A stretch of DNA of 64,000 nucleotides, from positions 752,645-816,644 of the forward strand of contig JH720313.1 of NCBI GenBank assembly GCA_000231825.2. Direction: 5' to 3'. Of this stretch, positions 23,303 to 34,823 are shown one piece after another. A program made the position numbers and the translations under genes. The stretch comes from Tetrahymena elliotti 4EA (lineage: Eukaryota > Ciliophora > Oligohymenophorea > Hymenostomatida > Tetrahymenidae). The notes beneath the pieces are model-generated. The model was not told the DNA's origin. It was given only the letters and a program-made list of their open reading frames with translations, and made no database searches. The stretch's first letter is position 1. Each line of letters begins with the position of its first letter.

Positions 23303-26300
23303 TCATGACTGATTATTTCCAGTTAAAAAGTAATCTGAATCAACAACTTTATCCATTAAATACTCCCAGTCAAAAATACTTTAATTATTTTAAGTTTGTT
23401 TCACAAACTATTTTTCTAACTCATTTAAAGGGTAGACTATTTCTGATTTAATTGTTATGTTTTAGTTATTAAAATTTCTTTCTATCAGTGTTTCTATTAA
23501 TGTGTTAAAAGATATTAACAGTTCTTTAACTTAATATTAGCTGATACTTACTTAAAAGTTTATTTTGTTATATATTTTTTGAAGCTTGCTTTCTTTAATA
23601 GTTTTACTTATATTCAAAGATTATAGTACTAGTATTAGCAACCGTAGTGGTCCATCTACTTAATTAGATACTGAATATGATGCAGCACATACTAGTATTA
23701 TTGTTATGATACTTGTTGATATGCATATTTTTACATTAAGACTTTCTAAATTTAATGATTAATTTTCGATCCTATCCTTCACTTAGAGCATTTAATCTTG
23801 CTCAGAGTACAATAAAACAATAAAAAAGCTTTCTGTTGTTTCAACCTAAATAAATATTTTCAAAAAAAATTTGAATTTTTTATTTTTGAGATTAAATATT
23901 TACACCAATCTTTATATAATCTCTCGGGTCATTAGGATCGAATTAATCTTAAACTAAAAGAGATGTGATTTCATATTTTTTTTTTTAGCCTTCTCTATTT
24001 AACTTAGAAACAGTTACTGAAACTTGATTTGCTGTAAGATTTTCAAATATTTCTTAATTAATGCCTATAATTAAAATATTTTTTAATTATTTAGTTTTAT
24101 TAAAATTAATTTAATTAATTAATTACCACTATAATCTTAGATATCTACATCATAAATATATTAATTTTGGCGATTCATTCCCCAATAATCACTAGTATAA
24201 GCAAATTATCCCTTTTCATTTAGAATTACTATTTCACTTTTGGATCTAAATCCATGGGTTTTAACAAAGCTATCTATCACTTTAATTTTCATTTCTAATC
24301 TTATATCTTTAATGATAAAATTATTTTTTTAATTTATTAAGAGTTTTATAATTACGAAAGTAGATTTCTTCAATCGTTGATTAGAGATTAATATTGGCTT
24401 TAAACGTAATTGAAAGTGACATAACTTGCTATTTTTAAGAGGAAACTTATATATCATAGGGGCCTTATATAAAAACTCTTTTCCCCTATATGGTAGTTTT
24501 CTCAGAATTTAATATTTAATATTTATAAAAAGATGTATCTATGTTAACTATTTATAGCATTTTAAAATAAATCAAAATTAATTAGCAATATTAAAATTCA
24601 TATAATTTATAATTTTGTAAAATATATCAATATTGAAAGAATCATAAAATTTTGTGAAGTAATTAATTTTACATTAATTTTCATTTTGATCAATAAATGA
24701 AGCAGGATATGATTTATAAATATTAATATCAGAGCTAACTTTTTTTGAGTAAGTTTATATAATTAATCTTTGAGCTCTATCTTATAAAAAGGCTGTATAA
24801 AAAAGGCTATTAACATAGTTATCTAATTCTAACATATAACTAATTATTTGCTTTTAAGCTAAGTTTACCTATTTTTATTTAAAATTAGGGAATTAAATAC
24901 ATAAAACAATATTATTTTACTTATGAGATATCAGATACTGAATAAATACAAATTGAGCTTGTTTCTTATTATTGGACTACTGAAAGATCACAATTTTTTA
25001 ATTATTCATTAGCCTTAGCTTATCCTTAAGTATCTGAACTGCTTAAATCATATGTTGGATATGAATTATAAATCACGCTTGGATAGACTACTAAATTTTA
25101 AAAATTTTAAATAATTATTTCACTATAAATTAGATGAGCTAAGCTTTTTGAAAAATTGTTGAGATTAAAGAATATTTTTTATCAAAATAGATAAATTGTT
25201 AGTTAATAATTTTAGATTTTTTTTTTTAAACCTCAAAGAATTTTTAATTAGGAATAAAAATACAATATTTGATTAATTAAAAAAAGAAAAATTAATCTAA
25301 TTTTTTTCACTAGTATTTACAGGAAAAAAATTTAATTTATGGTATTTAAGGCTATTTCTAAGATTAATCAAAAATAATATTTGCATCAGCCTTGCTTATT
25401 TGAAAGAATTAAATTTTTTTTACTTTTTTTAAAAAATAATAATTCAAAGAAAAAGAAATTTTATTCATAGCTCATTTTTATTTTATGAGATAATAGTTTT
25501 TTTGCAAAAATTATCTTTCATATTATAGTTGAAGCATTTATTAATAATTTTATCATAGTTTTGCTATCTCATCTCTTTTTTTTAATTTATATATTTTCTT
25601 TTTAAATTTTCATGATCGTCATCATATTATAGAATTCGAAATTGGTTGATAAATCAGTCTGTTAACAACTTTTAGATTTTTTAAAGAACCTTAAGATTCT
25701 GTCTAATAAAATTATGACAAAAAATCAATCTATCAAATAAATTATTTAATTTTATAATATTTATTTTATATTTAGTCAATTTTTCAATCTATGTCTCTAA
25801 TTGCTTGTTATTTCAAGATAATATTCTAAATTATTCAAAAAAGTGTGAGGTACTCAAAAATTAATTATCATTTTGATTAAAAAATATCCTTATTTAATAT
25901 AAATTATTAGTAAGTAAGCAAATAGTTTATTCAAAGACAGCTAAAAAAGGAAAGCTTTTCTCAATATAAAAGTAAAATAAGAAAGAATTTTACAAAATAC
26001 GTCATTAACCACTTGTCTTACTTCATTTATGAGCTATCCCATATTATAAAGGGATGTTTAAAATACCGTAATCATTTATCTAATAGAACCAAACAAAGAG
26101 TTAAGAATTATTTTTATCTTTTAAAAATTTACTTGATAACTCTTTCATTTTCCAAATCAACTTTTGAAGAAATGTAGGATGATGAATCCTAAATAATCTT
26201 TGAGGTTATTTTATGCTCTATAAATAACTATTAATTATATGATAAAATAATAGTTAGAAAGAGGTTAGTTTAACTTTTAATCTTCATAAACAAAGCTTGT

Positions 26301-26460
26301 GATAATGTATAATAAATGTGTCTTCTCTTACTATAACTAGCAAGGATATCACTAAACTACAGAAGAAAGAAACAAGTCCAAACTTAATCATTAACTGATG
26401 CTTCAATCTTAAACGTCCAAAAGCGTTTATTTCTTTTTACTTTTTAACTACTTAAACCAT
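23303..26460 (-). CDS. dCache-like two-pass membrane receptor protein, tandem copy 1
   Basis: Nine exons in transcript order: 26460-26332, 26227-26133, 26079-25994, 25090-24921, 24868-24673, 24547-24356, 24306-24127, 24064-23904, 23845-23303; 583 residues. Exon lengths and phases match the two neighbouring paralogues almost exactly (exons 1-3 are 129, 95 and 86 nt in all three). Layout: a short cytosolic N-terminus, membrane segment 1 at about 25-43, an extracellular region of about 390 residues with Cache-type features (helical VISIE..HKIT..IIQDSSSY start, VFIQGPYDIQ, SEIVILNEKGQFAYTSDYWG, KLNREG), membrane segment 2 at about 442-461, and a cytosolic tail of about 120 residues. Cache domains bind small ligands outside the cell. 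No kinase, cyclase, PAS or methyl-accepting domain is visible. This copy has GPL where the others have RPL after membrane segment 2, and an unusually long intron 3 (903 nt). Confidence 0.85.
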
Positions 26461-27259
26461 ACAAAATAAGTATTCTTTTCTTACTTATATAAGATTTTTC
26501 TTATTTTTTGTTACTATTTATTTTGTTTAAATTAATATTTAAATTTCTCATAATTTATACGATGATTAATTTAATAATAAAAATAATATTGAAGAAATTC
26601 AGTTCAATAATACATCACTACCAGAATTTAATTTACTAAAGTATTAGTGATTTTTAAAGATTGAATTTCATGCATATTATTCTAAATGCAATTCAATTGA
26701 AAATCTAATCAAAAGTAATTCATACTATTATAGCTGTTCTTAATAAAATACTAATATTGATTTACCTGAAATTTACTATTTTTAGACAAAGCTGATAAAA
26801 TTCTTCTAAATTTAGTATCTGTTAAAAATTTTATTAGCAAACATTAAAAATCCTCATTTAATTTTTTCTTCCTAATTTATATTTCAAAATATTTTTTTAT
26901 TTGATCTACTTTTTATCATTTTTAGAAGCATTATCATTTCTTCTTAGATTTTTAGAATTTTTAGGTTCAACAAAAATGTTTTGGTTTATTTATGAAGAGT
27001 AAGACTTAATTCACTTGATTAGTTTATAGAAATAGAATGCTAGCACATTTATTTGCTGAAAATGTAATCATCTATCAATTTGAAATACAAAAAATAACAA
27101 AATTTCATAATAAATGATTGATTGAAAAGGTGTTGATAAATATATACAAGAAATGCAAAATAAAATATTAAATTATAGAATTTGTTATATATTTTTAATT
27201 AAATTAATATTTTTTATATAAAGTTTATCTAATTAAAAATTTCTCTTTTTTTGAGTAAA
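26461..27259. other. Spacer between dCache copies 1 and 2
   Basis: About 800 bases, A+T-rich; it must carry the copy 1 promoter and the copy 2 3' UTR (both minus strand). No remnant exon was recognised. Confidence 0.6.
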
Positions 27260-29879
27260 TCAATTTTGCTTTTATTAGTTTTCAGCCTACTCTTTTTATC
27301 CATCAAGTTCATCTTTGACTAAACCAATCACTTTTGATAAATCAAAATCAATTTAATTACCCTTAGTAGTTTTCACGAAATTAGTTTCTAAGTCATTTAA
27401 AGGGTATTCTATTTTGGGAAGTATGACTTAATTTTGAGAGACAGAGGCATCTATCATTTTATCAATGAGATCTGAAAAAGATTTTACTAGCTCTTATACT
27501 TAATACTAACTTTAAAAATATTAATATTTGAGCTATTCTCTAATCTTTACTAAAGTGTTTTATTTTATTGTTGTACTGTTATTCAGTTTTCTCAGAATGT
27601 TATTTAATACATTTAAAGGTCTTTAAACTTAAACCGTGACTATATAAGTTGCAACATAAACTAATACTATTGTAATCAAACTGCATACGATACAAATTCT
27701 AGCTGTAATATATTCTATTTGACTTGTCTATGTCTAAATGTTAGAATATACCTAATACATCTAAGATTTATCAGCATAAATGAGAAATGTGAAAAAGCTA
27801 TCATTTATTGGATCTTTTACCTGATTAAATAATTAACAATTTTTATATTTTAATTTAAAGTGATGGTTTATACTCCAGTTGCAAAATAAGATTGTGGATC
27901 ATTAGCATTGAATGTGTCATATAAAAGTATAGCTTCAACCAGATATTCAGTTTTTTTATCTTCTCTATTTAACTTTGTTACTGTTGCCTACTAAGTTGTA
28001 TTGGTGATAAGGTCTGTTAAGGTTGGTTCGTCTAGGCCTGTTTACAAAAATAAGATAAAATTAAATGTATTGTTGTCTATTTTTATTTCAAGTATTTTTT
28101 TTGTTTTTTCTTAATTTCAAATGGTGGTCTATTTTTTGAAAAAAAAAAAATGTTTACCACTATAAATTTACATATTAGAATCATATATAACTTGAGATGA
28201 TCCAGTATAACTTTTTTTCCAATAATCAGTTAAATAGACAAATTGCCTTCTCTTATTCAAGATAATAATTTCTATATCTGACCTATAGTTTTAAGAATTC
28301 ACAAATTCTGAAATTACTGTCATAAGTATTTCTAATCGAATATCTGTAAATTAAATAAATAAATAAATAAATAAGTCAATTTTATATAATTAAAAATATT
28401 TTGAAACTTCAAAAAATAATTATATTTATTTACGGTAGTATATTAAATCAGTTCCTAATGGTACTGAAAATGTTATAGAAGCACACATTACTTCCACTTA
28501 TAATCCAGTAGGAGAAGTTGTATTATATGGTCCTTAAACTAAAACTTTGCTGCTTCCGTTAGGATAAGGCGTAACATATTGCTACTGTTCTTAGTAATAC
28601 CTTCTAAAAATACTGTCTATCAATTAAAATTAAAAAAAAGTAAGCAATTTTTCAAAATTTTTAAATTTTAGAAAGATCAAAAGGTTTAAAATAACAAATT
28701 TTAGTTAAATTTTGAATAAAATTTACATTAGATTTAGGTTAAATCAATATAGCTTGGGGGATATATCTTTAAAATATTTCTAGCAGGATCTGTCAAAGAA
28801 TATGTTTATATAATTACCCTTTAAATTTTTGATTGCAGAAAGTTAGTTGAGAACAGATTAGGCACAAGATCATCTAACTGCAAAAAGTTACCAATATAAT
28901 ATTTTGTATAATCAGTACTCTTTTTATTCAATTAAAATACTTAATTTTTCCTCTTTTTCAAAAATAAATTTACTCCTGTGGTTGGTAGATTTAGGATTAT
29001 GCTTGGATCTGTACACATAGATGCAATTAATGTTGATGGAATTGTTGATGGAGTAGGACTGCAAACTACCATTTAGTTTTATGCTAATTAAATACCTTTT
29101 AGATCAGGATTTACTGGGTTAAAATCATAAATTGGGAAAGGTGTGTATAAATTTGTAGTCGTATAAAATGTATTAATCCCTTTTTTAATTTCAGAAATAA
29201 TTTTAAGAAAAATAATATTAAGAAAAATTGAATATTAATGATAAAATAGATTATTCTTTTTTGAAAATATTTTATGTTTTTAATTCTTTATCTTTTAAAC
29301 ATAGGTTATTTATTCTCTCTAATATGATTTTCAAATCAAATTCTTTTGTAAATATCTATAGAGATAGCATTTATATGGAATTCAAATCAAACAATTAAAT
29401 AATTCTACCAAATATATCTTTGGTGACCTACTAAGTTTCATAAAGAAACGACCCCATTATGAGCAGAGAAGTTTATAATTAATTAATCATCATCCTTTTT
29501 TGATTTTATCAGTTAAAAAATGAGATTCCAAATAAATTTGAATTATTAAATTACCCTAGCACTGTACTCATTTCCAACTAAATTCTTGAAGAAACATACT
29601 AACCCGTATCATGTAAAATCTAATCCGTAATTTTCTTCTGTATGAATACCTTATTTAGTAAAAAAACCATTTAAAGTTTCTTTAACAGTTTAAACAAGAT
29701 TATAAAAAGATAATCTAAACTAAAAGTATATTTTTTTTAATGTATATTACAATTATCAGAACAGAAATGATTGTACAAGCAATTAAGGTAATAATGGTAA
29801 AATTAAGAATCAGCTAAACTTTGAGCTTAATTTAACCAAAATGACTAATTGTTTTCTCAACTTTCTTCACACTGACCAT
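27260..29879 (-). CDS. dCache-like two-pass membrane receptor protein, tandem copy 2
   Basis: Nine exons in transcript order: 29879-29751, 29649-29555, 29494-29409, 29179-28974, 28919-28727, 28616-28434, 28343-28158, 28037-27874, 27820-27260; 600 residues. The start MVSVKK is shared with copy 3. Membrane segment 1 is at about 25-43 (LILNFTIITLIACTIISVLI). The extracellular region contains ITDQILHDTGQYVSSRIQLE, TYSLTDPARNILKIYPPSYI, VLVQGPYNTTSPTG, IEIIILNKRRQFVYLTDYWK and NANDPQSYF, the pattern of a double Cache sensor with its 'I-I-I-L-N-K...F-V-Y-L' strand pair. Membrane segment 2 is at about 456-475 (ICIVCSLITIVLVYVATYIV), followed by VQRPLNVL, reminiscent of the start of a HAMP helix, then SQYQVQELVKSF and YPLNDLETNFVKTTKGNQ. 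Splice joins are GT-AG and were fixed by alignment with the other two copies. Sensing of a small extracellular ligand is inferred; the ligand and output are unknown. Confidence 0.88.
28351..28375. repeat. Short (AAAT)n tract in an intron
   Basis: Five to six AAAT units within intron 6 of dCache copy 2. A simple repeat with no known role. Confidence 0.7.
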
Positions 29880-31023
29880 TTAATAAAATCAAAAATATAC
29901 CTATTTATCTAATTCTTTTTTTGCTTTCCTACTGTTTAACCAAGATATTTATACAATTGGCTAATAAATAATGTATAAAGTATTTTTTTTATGCTACCAG
30001 CACTTAATCAAAACAAATATGTTTTCTATGTTTTTGATTAATTAAAAGTTAGTAAATCTAATTAAATTTCATTCAAAGCCACAATAGCAGTATATTTAAG
30101 TCTTATTAGAATGTTTAATCAGCTCATATGTAAATTGAAAGAGCACTTAAACTACTTACTAAAATTTAGTTTTCTTTTAATATTTGTACATCAAAAATAC
30201 TTTCATTGCTAAACAAGAATTTTCAGTCTTAATTTTCAAATTTTTTTATTTCAAAAATATCCTACTTACATTTTATGCTTGCATCAAATAGTGTTTCACG
30301 CATTAAATTGAAATACAAATATTTATCTAAAAAATCACCAATTATTGCAAGTTTCATATACAATTTCTAATTTAACATCTAACAAGTGTATTAATATTAT
30401 ATTTAATTTAAATTAAAAATGAAAACAATTTTGTTCAAAATTCTTAATTAAAACATTATTATAAAATTGTTCCAAATTCATTTTCTATTTTTTAACGATC
30501 TCCTTAGAAGCTTTAAAATAATTTTGGCTTTGTTTTTGAAAATATCCCAAAAAAAAATAAAAAAATCATTATCTCAAAGATTTAATTTACTAACTATCAT
30601 CCACTTCTTTTGAAGTCAAATCAAATTTTTTCAAAAGGAAAACCATTCAAAAAATAGAGTAACAATTCTATTAATTGATGGTCAAAAATATTTGTCTGAT
30701 ATTTTATTAGACTTTTCAGTCCATAAATATCAAATCATTAATAGAAAGATTTTTCATTTCATTTCAATTAAATTTAAAATTATTTTCAAAATAAAACTTT
30801 TAAATCTAATGAACAAATATTTGCAGAAGAGAAAAAATAGCTTTATATAATAAAAAAATTTATCTAGAGTGAAGAATTTTTACTAAATATATGAAGTCAG
30901 GTATATATAATTTTTTTACAAAGAATAAGTTATTGAGGAAATTAATTTATTAACTTTTTTATTTTTATTTGAATTATTTGTTATGTTTTAAATATTATTT
31001 CTGGATCTTAATTCTTGAAAAAT
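29880..31023. other. Spacer between dCache copies 2 and 3
   Basis: About 1.1 kb, A+T-rich. A minus-strand frame near 30360-30270 starting MKLAIIGDFLDKYLYF and ending at a GTAAGT looks exon-like but has no continuation, so it is not called a gene. Confidence 0.55.
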
Positions 31024-33905
31024 TCAATTTTTTTTTTCAAGCTATTTATCCTAATCTTGACCATTATTTTGCATCTCGTCAAAATGTTATTCATTTGAGA
31101 ATTAATCCTGAATATCCAGTTTTTCCCAATCAAATTAAGATTAACTGCCTTTAGTTTTCTTAAGAAAACTTTTCTCTAGATCATTTAAGGGATAGTCAAT
31201 TGTGATTGAAATAGTATTATTAGTTTTGTCTTAAAACCTTTAAATTAGTTTTTCTATAAGATCTATGAAAGAAATTAGCAAATCTCTAACTTGATATTAG
31301 CTATTTCTTGATTAAAATAAAAGTTAGTCTTATATTCTAATTAAAATATTTTGATGTAGTGTGACACTATTATTTAACTTTTTTAGGATTTTTAAAATCA
31401 ATCTCAAAGGTCTATCTACTTTTACTGATACACAATAAGTAGCAATATAAACAAGAACTATTGTAATAAAGCTTGTTATTACACAAATTAATTTTGTCAT
31501 GTATTTTTAAGATGCTGATAAAGTGTTTATTTTATCTATTACCCCATACATCTATTCTTTGTCTCCATAGAGTAATATCACAAAGTAATTATCATTTTAA
31601 ACATCATTAACCTATAAATTTATGCAAAAAAGATTAATAAAACATCTTAAATGTATTTATTTCAACTTATTTCCTTAATATAATAGTTTTTATTCTCTAA
31701 TTAAATGTTAAATAACCAATTAAAATGGTTATTTATCTTTTTATTATTTTTTTTACACTATTTTTTGACCAATTATTTAAAATGAAGAAAACGGTAGTTT
31801 TAAAAAATCTTAAAATGTAAATAAAAAGTATCTTTCGAATTAAGAATTGAAATAATCTTAAAACTGAATCAAATATATCTTCAAACTATTTATTTTCCAA
31901 ACTAAATACTTTAAGAAAAGATGCTAATAATTTTTTTAGAATCAAAAAAAAAAAACCAAATTTGTTATTGTATAAGAATTTAATTAATTACTCCATGTTA
32001 AAGGTATTGTCTAATATCGTTAGCATCAAATGTGTTATTAAGAAGTACAGGAGATACTAAATAATGTTTCATGATTCCATCTCTATTAAGTTTTTATACT
32101 TCAATTTAATTCCTATATTGGATTAAATCCTAAAAGTTTTATTCATCGAGACCTTTATTGTTTAATAGTTTTTAAAATTAAAGAAAGATTTACAAATTTT
32201 TATGTTAATTTGAAATATTTATTACCACTGTAATCTTACATAGTCTGATCAAATATAAAAACAGATTGCTGATTTACTTACCAATAGTCAGTTAAATAGA
32301 CAAAAGTTCCATTTTTATTAACGATGATAATTTCATTTTATGATTGATAATTTTACTGCTTAATAAACTCATCTATTGTAGACATTAATAATTCAACTCT
32401 AATATCTTTCAAAGTTAATTAAAATTTATTTTTTTAATCTAATATTTTACTAAAATAAATTTCTTCTGCATTTATTTAGGCCTTAAAAGTACTTGATAAT
32501 GATATTACTTACTTTTTTGTAGAGCTTAGATAATCATAAACTGGATAAGGACCTTAGATAAATATCTTTTACATCAATTTTGATTATTATATAACCTCCA
32601 TATTTGTTTATTGATTCTAATAGAATTTACTGTCTACTAAGTAATCTAAATTAAAAAAGTTGTATTAGTGTTAGTAATTCATTTAAACTTAAATTATGTG
32701 CTAATTAAATTTATCATGTAATTAAAAGATTTGAAGTACAATTTGGTTCACTCCCAGATTAGTTATCTATATTTGATGAAGGATATATTTTAAATATATT
32801 TCTTTTTAGATCCCTTCCAGTAGCTGGAGGAGGTGGAAGATTTGAGTAAGTTTATACAAAAAGTCTAAAGATTTTATCCACAAATCCTTTCTATTGGTAC
32901 AAATTTGGAATGTAATTATCTAAATCTATGAATTGCCCCAATAAATATTTTTGATAATCATTTTACTAAATAATTAAAATATATTTTTATTAAAAACATA
33001 TTATTTTATTTATGAGTTACAGTATTATCCAGTAAAGCTTCCGTGCAAATAGATGATAGCTAATTAACACTAGGTGTATTGCAATTTTATATTTATGCAG
33101 TAATTTTGTTAGTCAAATCAGAACCTTAGTTGTAATTATAAGTCGATGTGAAAATATTTGAAGTTTAATATATAGATGAAATCTCTTTTTGATAAAAAAA
33201 AAATATTTTACTAAAATATATCAAAAATATAATTTTTTTAAAAGAAATTAGTATTTAAAATATTTTTCTATCAACACTTTTTCCTAGAAAAATATTATTT
33301 TATCAGTATTTGCTTTGATTTTAATTGTAACTAAGACTCTGTTAATAGTATTAGTGTTGAAAAATAAATAATATTTAAATTAATTTATGGCTTTAAAATA
33401 TTAAATATTTATGGAAAGGAAATCAGATCTTCTTATTTGTTTGAATGAAAATATTAAGCTAATGAATAATTTTTACAGAATACATCCTTGACAACTATTT
33501 CAATTTCATATATCAGCTGGCCTATATTGAAGAGGTAACTTTGCAACACTATAACCATTTGTCTTTTTTTTAAACAATATTAATGGGTAAGGCTATTAGA
33601 GTTAGTATCTTAAGCAATAAATTTATTACCCTATAACATTACTCATTTCTTAATCTACATTAGCTTAGACATAAGCTGTTGAATCTTACTGAATCCGATT
33701 TGTTATTTTTTTTTCTATAAAGACCTTAAAATAGGATTAGTGAGTATAATTTAATATATCACCTTAAATATATTACTATAATTATGAGAGAGATTATAAA
33801 GCAAGAGATGATAGTTATTGTAACAAATGTTACCATCATCTAGAAGTTCAATTTTTACTAATGGAAATTACTGATTTCTTTAATTTACTTCTTTACACTA
33901 ACCAT
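31024..33905 (-). CDS. dCache-like two-pass membrane receptor protein, tandem copy 3
   Basis: Nine exons in transcript order: 33905-33777, 33724-33630, 33562-33477, 33184-33021, 32965-32740, 32645-32451, 32405-32226, 32152-31992, 31611-31024; 607 residues. It has the same exon plan as copies 1 and 2. Seen: MVSVKK start; membrane segment 1 (TFVTITIISCFIISLIII); EKKITNRIQQDSTAYVQANV; TYSNLPPPPATGRDL then NIFKIYPSSNID; KIFIQGPYPVYDYLS; NEIIIVNKNGTFVYLTDYWQ; LNRDG; NDIRQYL; membrane segment 2 at about 453-472 (LICVITSFITIVLVYIATYC); then VDRPLRLI, SQYQVRDLLISF and YPLNDLEKSFLKKTKG. The C-terminal end is longer and Gln/Asp-rich. The extracellular half is more diverged than the cytosolic tail, as expected if the ligand changes while the inner partner is kept. 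The ligand and signalling partner are unknown. Confidence 0.87.
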
Positions 33906-34823
33906 TTTCTCTTAGTTGAGAGTGTGTTTGCTTTTAAATATATGAATATATTTATGATATTTATCACTACTTTTGTTACTAAATTTCTTTAAATATATTT
34001 CAATTACTCCTTTTTGTAGTTAATTGTGACAATAAGTCTTAAAAAAAAAATAAAATAAACCATGTATCTTGTATTTTATTTTTTAGAAATTCATGAATAA
34101 CATTATCCTCCATTCAATCTAAATAGTAAATTTCTTCATAAATACATAAAAATAACTTTCATTATGAGATAAAAAAATTTATCATCTTTACTTTTAATTT
34201 ACAAAGGTGTAATCAATTTTAAATAATATTCAATTTCATTCACAAACACTTTATACGTCTCTTTTATTCTTTAAATTACATTTTAAGTACTTTTTTTTAT
34301 TATTAGTAATTCTGTGGTTTTTCATTTTTCAATTAAAAAGTTGTTAATATATATTTAATTTATTTCAAATACTTTTAAAATATTTAGTCAGTAAAATTTA
34401 TTTATTAATTAACTAAATTGCAATAGAATTATCTTTCAAAGCATAATTATTATCTAATTAAAAAAATAGATTAAAAATTTTTGTTGAAAATTTTTTAGCA
34501 GCGTATGTAGTTTGGAGAATTAAAAATTATTAATTTAAATTAAAGAAGAGTTAGCTAGTAGGAATCTAACGTTAAAATTTAGTTATTTATTGAATAGTTT
34601 GCAGACAAAATTTTGATTATTAAAGAATACAGTTTGAAAAAATATCAAATTAATTTATCAAGCAAAAATAAAAAATATTTATTTTAATAAACTTTAATAT
34701 ATTCGGTAATTAACAAACAAGTTAGTGTATTATTAGATTGATAAACTTATCTTTATTTTCTTTAAGTAGCAGTAATAGTAGTAGAATAAAAAGCCAAATT
34801 ATTTTTAAATTACTTATTTATTA
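33906..34823. other. Intergenic region between divergent genes
   Basis: About 0.9 kb between the start of dCache copy 3 (minus) and the pseudokinase gene (plus), so it holds both promoters. A+T-rich, no motif recognised. Confidence 0.6.

Noticed and set aside
26258..26272. Near match (14 of 15) to the Tetrahymena chromosome breakage sequence on the minus strand
   Set aside because: The mismatch changes a position I recall as invariant (C to T within the CCAACC core), and the site lies inside an intron of a gene with no telomere nearby. Most likely chance.
30270..30360. Exon-like minus-strand piece starting MKLAIIGDFLDKYLYF with a GTAAGT donor
   Set aside because: No continuing exon in phase was found to its left, and it has no homologue I recognise.
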